Below are positions 58,150-64,000 of a stretch of DNA of 64,000 nt, in pieces. Position 1 is the stretch's first letter. Each line of letters opens with the position of its first letter. The notes beneath the pieces are model-generated. The model did no database searches. It was not told the origin of the DNA and was given only the letters and a program-made list of their open reading frames with translations. A program made the position numbers and the translations under genes. Origin of the DNA: Megalonaias nervosa (taxonomy: Eukaryota; Mollusca; Bivalvia; Unionida; Unionidae); assembly GCA_016617855.1 (NCBI GenBank), contig JAECUM010094212.1:20777-84776 (forward strand). Reading direction: 5' to 3'.

Positions 58150-58506
58150 TACGCCTTAATCGGCGAGAAAACGAGAATTTAACATGTGTGACGTCACGTT
58201 AATATACACAAGGGAAAAATGGCAACAGTGTTACAAGTGGCTGACCTAAATCGAGCGAGAACTTAGTAACAGCGTTCGAGTTGACCTCAATAGGCGCTAC
58301 TCCAGGTTTATATGGAAAAGGCTATGCGAAATGTGTATAGGGACAAAAGGGTTGATGGGGACAAAGAGGTTTTAGAGTGACAAACTAAATTTAGACACAC
58401 GCAAACAAACAAACAAATATTTATACAACATAAAGACAAATTGTCAACCCAGCTGAGTTAACATTGGGAACATCGCACTGGTCTTCTTTACGTCCTTAAA
58501 CCTCGT

Positions 58507-58722
58507 CTAACAGCCGGGCCGTACATCAAAATTCTCTTCAGATATCATTCCTTTTCCACATAAATCCTTCTTTTCCAAATGCCTGTTATTTTTGTGATAG
58601 CCCATAATGATTTCACATACATGCGGTAGTCCGGCTGAGCAACATTCCGATATTAGGGTAGAAGATTTATCGTTTGTCCACATCTTGCCATAGGAACAGG
58701 CGAATTCAATGAGGTGAGCCAC
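58507..58722 (-). pseudogene. Small minus-strand left-end gene of the fragment
   Basis: A frame of 71 codons, starting MAHLIEFACSYGKMWTN, with ECCSAGLPHVCEII and LEKKDLCGKG. It is homologous to 17330-17563 in the intact element but keeps one frame here. Five cysteines and a GLPHVC motif are notable. The product is not known to me. It may once have been a small regulatory protein; the surrounding element is a remnant, so expression is doubtful. Confidence 0.5.
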
Positions 58723-58888
58723 GGATATAATAGTTTTAGGGCGGATCGAAACGGACTGACATCTTTCAAGAATCTAAACCCGCGTCACAAAATTTATTTA
58801 GAGCGCTGGATCTCTCTTCCAATCAGAAGAGAACTACTCTTGACGTCACAGACCCTATGTAGGTACGCTAGTGTCTACTCTCATTGAA

Positions 58889-59400
58889 ATGATGCGACAT
58901 AGTTGGGGAACTGCTGAAACTAAGAAGACGATGTATTATGGTGCGCCTGCAGTGAAGACGAAGAGTTATGGTATGTCAGCTACCAAAGCAGCCACAGTTA
59001 TACTTCCAGAAGTGAATGACTTTAATTGCGATTTAGTAGATTTTCCGTTTTAAACATAGGCAGTAACAAGAACTGGAACAACTTTTACAACAGCAGAAAG
59101 AAGCAGAACAAGCGTTTGTCGTTCAAGAGCAACCGCAAGATAAAGAAAGAAGATAAAGAGACGAAGATGAAGAGAAAAGACAGTGCGAATGAGAGACAAA
59201 GGACGGTAAAAGTCAATCGGTGACAGTGCTACTATACGTTTTGACAGAGTTAAGGCATTCGAGTCAATGTATCAAATTTATTTAACTCGACCACGGAGGA
59301 CATGACCTAGGACCAAGCATCCCAACCCAGTCGTCTCTAACTCTACGCTAACTACCCATGAGATAGCAGCAGTTATCACTACCAAATAATGAACAGTAGT
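58889..59400 (+). pseudogene. Left-end coiled-coil gene of the fragment (broken)
   Basis: The opening part (ETKKTMYYGAPAVKTKS and FNCDLVDF) matches the intact element's gene at 17796. A TAA follows near 59051 and several more stops occur. Charged coiled-coil-like sequence can be followed in other frames. Confidence 0.6.
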
Positions 59401-59549
59401 AGGCGAAGAAACAGAACGAAGAGAAAACAAGCAGCAGCAACAGAAGCATCATCAGGAGAGGGAGAGAATTTTTTTTACAGCGTGTAGCGGACACCATGGA
59501 GTGTTCCATCTGCCCTATCCTGTTAAGGAAGGAACCGTCAAAATAAAAC

Positions 59550-59587
59550 AGGCATTTTCAGGGCTACCAAGATCTCTGATAGAGAGA
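59550..59587 (+). terminator. Histone-type 3' end, decayed site E
   Basis: AGGCAT-TTTC-AGGGCT (59550-59565) lines up base for base with site B but has two stem mismatches. The loop TTTC and flank ACCAA are kept, and the purine box is GATAGAGAGA at about the same distance. It shows that the arrangement predates the split of the two Polinton lineages. Confidence 0.6.
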
Positions 59588-59618
59588 ATTTTCAATTCCC
59601 AAAAGATTTGTATTTATA

Positions 59619-59621
<3 letters not shown>

Positions 59622-59669
<48 letters not shown>

Positions 59670-60554
59670 ATATACTTGCGAGAACCTAATTTTGGTTGCA
59701 CACAACAATCTCGAGGAGGTGATTAAATTTGAAGAGATAGATCCATGTCCTCGAAATGATACTTCGGAAACTGGTTGAGAATGATCATAAGAGACGAAAC
59801 ACGTGTTATTGTAAAAGTCCTCACAAAGTCGGTAATGTTTGACTGACAGTTACATTCCGTGTGTATAGTACACACAATTTGCATTTTTCATTTGGCGCTC
59901 GACTGATGTGCAATCGCTTAGCCAGTCAGAAGGAGCGTGACATGTGATTATTTGTCATCCAATCGTAACATCTCTTATCTACAGTGTCACTGCAAATATC
60001 ATATACCGATAAATACGACTCATAAAAATTATTCCTAGTATTACAACTGATGTTTTAAAAAAAAGTAATTTGTAATAATGGTAAACTGGTGATGCCAGCA
60101 AAAAGTACAATATTTTAAGCCCTGTGTGACTGAAATAGTGCGGTGTTTTTTGCGCGTGATTGGGTCTGTACATGGATTTCATTGCTTCGAGACTTCATGC
60201 ACTTCACTCTTGGAAGATGGCAGGACGTACTGTTTTAAACTGGTAAGAAACAAGAGTCTTTATATAGTTGTTTATTTTTTTATTCCAAAGTAGTTGATCG
60301 TTCTTTTATTCGTTATCATCTGTGAAAACTTTCTTTTATCCTGTTCCCCCAGTGAACTTATCTTGATGTATTAACCCTGGTAGTGACGTCAGCTGACATT
60401 GTATGCAGAAACCATATATTTATGTTTTCCAAATATGAGAATTAATTTTCTGCAGCAATATACCACCAGATCGAAAATTAAGCTATTGATCGAAGGTCTT
60501 GATTATTAGATTCCCAATTCATATACGTTTTACAATGCTGTCATAATAAAGAAG

Positions 60555-60626
<72 letters not shown>

Positions 60627-60656
60627 CTCTTTCTCTCTCTTTCTCTCTCTCTCGTC
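59622..60656. repeat. (TG)n and (TC)n microsatellites with spacer
   Basis: (TG)n at 59622-59667 and (TC)n with a few interruptions at about 60561-60654. The 0.9 kb between them shows no gene. Confidence 0.9.
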
Positions 60657-60789
60657 CATTTCACCTTGATTCTTGCGAAAGTGAGAGAGAAGCAGAGCAA
60701 AATGAACTTTATAGTACAAGAAGAGTTTTAGGTTTTTTCTTTGTTTTTATTTTTAGAAAAAAATTGAAAGATAATAGGCAAGGAATGGA

Positions 60790-61310
60790 AAATGGAATAA
60801 CCCTGTCTTAATATCTGACATTCCTCGAAGAATTGGCATCTAACTGGGGCATGATTTTCAATACCACTAAATGTTATATCATGTGTATGACCAGTAAAAC
60901 AGCAAGATCATCTCACTTCTACACCTTCAATAACCACATACTACAACATGTCAGTGAAAACCCCTATCTTGGACTAACACCATCTGAGGAATTCAAGTGG
61001 GAATCGCACATTATCAAATCGACCAAGAAAGCAAACACTACACGAGCATTTCTTAAAAGAAACCTCAGATACTCTCCGAAGACATGTAGACGAACTGCCT
61101 ATCTAGCACTAGTCAGAACCGTGTCAGAATATGGTTGTGTTGTCTGGGATCCGTACGACATTAAGGATATTGATATAATTCAGAAGGTTGAACACCAGAC
61201 TCCAAGATTTATATCTGGTGACTACAAAACCAGAGAAACAAATGTTAACTGACCTGTGTCTACCAACGCTCCAAGACAGGCATAATAGGATTCGTTTAAC
61301 ACATTTCAAA
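60790..61310 (+). pseudogene. LINE reverse transcriptase, C-terminal remnant
   Basis: The reading LASNWGMIFNTTKCYIM is the familiar post-catalytic segment of LINE reverse transcriptases (LxxWxxxWxMxFNxxKC). YLGLTPSEEFKWESHI, RRTAYLALVRTVSEYG and VVWDP follow in order. A stop near 61250 and a frameshift precede the usual end region (LPTLQDRHNR-like, about 61258-61290). The upstream catalytic part is missing, as expected for a 5'-truncated copy. The clade (Jockey/CR1-like) is not certain. Confidence 0.8.
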
Positions 61311-62904
61311 AAGTAATCAAGGGGTTAGTGAAGGCTCTGTTCACCAAATATATTTTTAAAACCATTAAGACAAAAGCGCGAGGTTAATATTTGTTTTACT
61401 GGTGTTCTGTTACATTGATGAAGTAATCTGCTGGACTATTACACGTGGTATCTCCCTGCTATTATTAGCACACGATTAATGATTGCCCTAGACTGGACAT
61501 CGGTAGATGTCATTATCCAGGGCCATAAATATGTGGTATCCGCACACAGAGCTAGGTGACGTTTAATCATAAATATATGGTTCCGCATACAAAACTAGGT
61601 GACGTCATGATTAAACATATGGCTCCCTCACAACTAGAGTTACGATCTGTTGCACTTCACACAAGTCTACTACTCCCAGTGCCATTGTTGTAATATATGC
61701 TCCAGTATAAAACGATGTTTTAGGGCAACATCAGTAATATTGTAGCAAATCAAATTTACAAAAAAAGCACTTTAGCATTCCTAAAGATTTTCTTATATTT
61801 ATCATAATTTTGATTGGGGGAGAGCTCTTGTCTCAAAAGCAACAATGATATAATTTGGGGAAAATCATGATGGTATTATAATATAATTGCTTACTTATTA
61901 GTAAAATAACAATAGCTTATCATATTTAGCTTATGACCCGTTTTTAAAAACTTCATGGACGATAACAAAGAACCACCTCAAACAATTGGTTACAACAGCT
62001 CCTCATGGATCTTTAGAATTCATTACAGCATTCTAAACAGTGTTAACTGATGTAGGTGTCCACTGTCTGTCACATTGCCATCACATGTTTAGTAGCTGAC
62101 TGATTTAAGCAGAGGTTGGTTTGCCTTATCGAAATAGTTACTAAGGAATTTGATCAGAAGTTTTCTGATTCAAAACATGATAATTAGTGAAATGGATTTT
62201 TTATTCCAAGTATCTTTTTTTTTCATTGATAGATTCATTCTCTAGAGAACTGGGAGCTTACGACTTTGGGTCGAAACAATACATCATCAAACTGGGGTAG
62301 GATGATATTGGTATAGTATCTGCTGGTTTTTAGACCATAATGTCTCACATATAAAGCACATTACTACAGCTGCAATATCGAAACTTATACATGTAAACGT
62401 CAGGAACGATTTAGATTACAACATTTGAGAAGACGCATATAATAAAATGCCCTTGAGATTTTGAAAATAATGGTTAAATGACTCTATAGTTTGGAAATCT
62501 ATTGAGATCCCACCATCTGTGTGTAAGGAGGGCATACCTTGTCATAACAGTAACATGATTGTTTCTTCCTTGATAGTCCGTATCCATACTTTCTGTAGAA
62601 TCATATGAAGAGTGCATAGTTGTTATTACATATGCAGTATTTAACGTATTTTTATGAACAGCTTTATTTAACTCTTAAATTATGTAAATGAATTAAGTAG
62701 TTGTCCCACTGAGGGTCCCACTAACTGGTCAGTACAGAGCTGAATTTTAGAGGAACGGGCTGCATTACTGTGTCAAAAATTAGAAATTAATGGTAGAATG
62801 ATGGACTAATAGAGCATTAAGGTTGCTAACTGAACAAAATAACACCGGTACCCTAGTTCTACTGTGTAAGACGTCGCCCCTGATATGTATAGTATGATTA
62901 GGGG
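61311..62904. other. Non-coding spacer with a short degenerate tandem repeat
   Basis: Near 61520-61630, CATAAATATGTGG and GAGCTAGGTGACG-like blocks recur two to three times, the second with TGACGTCA. The rest shows no gene. Confidence 0.5.
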
Positions 62905-63420
62905 TGGTCAATGTCTTACTTCCTGAACAGAGCGTCCGCCTCGGATGCGGAGGTCGCAGGTTCGAACTCAGGCCGAGTCCTACCAATGACTTATAAAATT
63001 GGTACTAGCAGATGCTTCGCTTTACGCTCAGGACTGGTTGGACTGGTGTCAGGATAATATGACTGCAGGGTCGGACTTGGGCAGATTGGATCGATTTGGC
63101 CCAATCGGGCCCCACGCGTTAGTAATTTTGAAAATATATATCTAAAGCGAAAGTAATTTTAAAGCGATAGAAGAAAATTTTAAGTTCAGCATCGTATAAA
63201 ACTTATTTTAACGTTTATTTACAAATGCCGTGCTCACAGTTGGCCCCACTTAAATAATCCAAATCGCGCACCGCATTTCCTAAAGCCGGTTTTGTATGAC
63301 TGGGTTGGACATGATGCTACATGTCTGCGGCGTGATGCCCCAGTGTTAGACATTACTATAAACTATCCCACTACAGACATCGTAGCGATATGACTGATTT
63401 TGTTTTACAGCTACATTAAA
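62905..63420 (+). mobile_element. tRNA-derived SINE, plus orientation, split by an insertion
   Basis: The head has a tRNA-like A region (AGAGCGTCCGCCTCGGATGC) and B box (GGTTCGAACTC). The central part (GGTACTAGCAGATGCTTCGC, CTCAGGACTGGTTGGACTGG) is the family also found at 4140-4460 on the minus strand. It is interrupted at 63066-63294 and resumes with GGGTTGGACATGATGC. The tail matches 56910-57000. It is a retroposon and not a tRNA gene. Confidence 0.85.
63066..63294. mobile_element. 229-bp hAT-like non-autonomous element inside the SINE
   Basis: The 8-bp sequence TATGACTG flanks it at 63058-63065 and 63295-63302, and one copy of this belongs to the SINE. The insert begins CAGGGTCGGACTTGGG; its other end on the opposite strand reads CAAAACCGGCTTTAGG, a partial inverted match. 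An 8-bp duplication with CAGGG-type ends is typical of hAT transposons. It has no coding capacity. Confidence 0.75.
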
Positions 63421-64000
63421 AATCCAAATCACACACACTCAATTCCTAAACAATTTCTGCTATAGACATGTTCCCTTTGCAATCATCAGCAGAGCTGAGG
63501 AGAGCTTAATTTTCACTAATCTTGTATAGTTGGTAGCCATACAATGAACACTTGCGCAGAGCAGCGTCTAATTATTGCTTTGGTCATAATGTGCTTAATA
63601 TGATGCCTTACTCCTTGCGGAAGTGTATCCAGACATAACTAAGTTGTTTCGTTTTTAAAACGTTTTTGGCCACGAAATCTTATTAGACATTCATTTTTAT
63701 ACCAGAAAATTTACCCTTAGTTCAAACATATGGGGCATATCTCTGCTAGCATAACTCTTCAATCCATTGAAATGATGGTCAACGCATTTGGAAAATAAAA
63801 CCACTTGACTTTGTCTGTATATGCTTCTGTAAGGAGAAATTCATCAAAGTAAATAGTGTATTACTAACACAATTAGAATCAAATCGGATCAGTATGGGCT
63901 GCCTAGTATGAGAGATATTCTTGAAAACTTGGCCTCGCTGTTGACTGCCGATAGGATATGATATAGATCAGTGATTGATCAGACACATATCAGTATATAT
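63355..64000 (-). repeat. Right arm of the large inverted repeat
   Basis: It is the reverse complement of 56348-57000 with very few differences. The inner edge lies within the SINE tail. The arm is cut by the window end and may continue. Confidence 0.93.

Larger units (their letters stand above)
58150..59610 (+). mobile_element. Left-end fragment of a second Polinton lineage
   Basis: A TIR-like outer part (58150-58450) with a perfect TGACGTCA near 58189 is followed by a minus-strand small gene. Next come a CRE-plus-TATA promoter, a plus-strand gene start and a decayed histone-type 3' end. Order and orientation equal the left end of the intact Polinton (17086-18501), and many stretches align (CTAAGAAGACGATG-like, AGATTTAGTAGATTTT-like). 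It breaks off after about 59610, where a (TG)n array begins. Its outer part matches 47160-47530, not the intact element's TIR. Confidence 0.8.

Overview
The window looks like genomic DNA of an animal, most likely a mollusc. It is AT-rich and full of (TA)n, (GA)n and (TG)n microsatellites. It carries two tRNA-derived SINE types with the tails and central domains familiar from mollusc genomes, and no bacterial gene organisation. I could not recognise any intact host gene. Nearly everything that can be named is mobile DNA. The mollusc assignment is an inference; the mobile elements are read directly from the sequence.

Region 1 (1915-9570) is a decayed LTR retrotransposon with two LTRs and a tRNA-Pro-like primer site. 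Its gene order is gag, protease, integrase, then reverse transcriptase-RNase H. Having the integrase before the reverse transcriptase is the unusual order of Gmr1-like Ty3/gypsy elements. A SINE with a 12-bp target duplication sits in the 5' LTR, and a second SINE interrupts gag. Region 2 (about 9.6-16.9 kb) has no gene but holds one copy of a duplicated segment (12600-14630) and several microsatellites.

Region 3 (16874-38391) is the centrepiece: an end-to-end Maverick/Polinton element (adintovirus-like), 21.5 kb long. It has ~354-bp terminal inverted repeats and a 6-bp target duplication (AACGTG). It landed inside a second copy of the Region 2 duplicated segment, so 12913-12918 is a paralogous empty site. 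The element carries protein-primed DNA polymerase B, a BIR (IAP-like) gene, a tail-anchored protein gene, packaging ATPase, tandem basic core-like proteins, a chromodomain integrase, penton, a pVI-like protein, hexon and adenain-like protease. Short accessory genes lie at both ends. Integrase and several small genes are open; polymerase, ATPase, penton, hexon and protease are broken.

The most striking observation concerns the accessory genes at the two ends. Each is followed by a hairpin with the form of the metazoan histone mRNA 3' stem-loop (6-bp stem, 4-nt loop, ACCCA-like flank). Next comes a purine-rich GAAAAGA box at a fixed 13-14 nt, where a histone downstream element would lie. A decayed relative at 59.5 kb keeps the same arrangement. 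Two right-end genes share an identical 27-bp upstream element before their TATA boxes, and a third has a diverged version. This suggests a class of terminal genes whose mRNAs end by the host histone/U7 route, tying expression to S phase, while the central block has at least two ordinary AATAAA signals. A ~2-kb minisatellite with a 130-bp higher-order unit lies among the right-end genes.

Region 4 (38.4-64 kb) is mostly non-coding. It contains the rest of the duplicated segment, a LINE endonuclease remnant (42.3-42.9 kb) and two remnants of a second Polinton lineage: a right end at 47.16-48.24 kb and a left end at 58.15-59.61 kb. It also has a LINE reverse transcriptase remnant (60.8-61.3 kb), a SINE split by a 229-bp hAT-like insertion with an 8-bp duplication (62.9-63.4 kb), and a ~650-bp inverted repeat (56348-57000 against 63355-64000) that runs off the window end.
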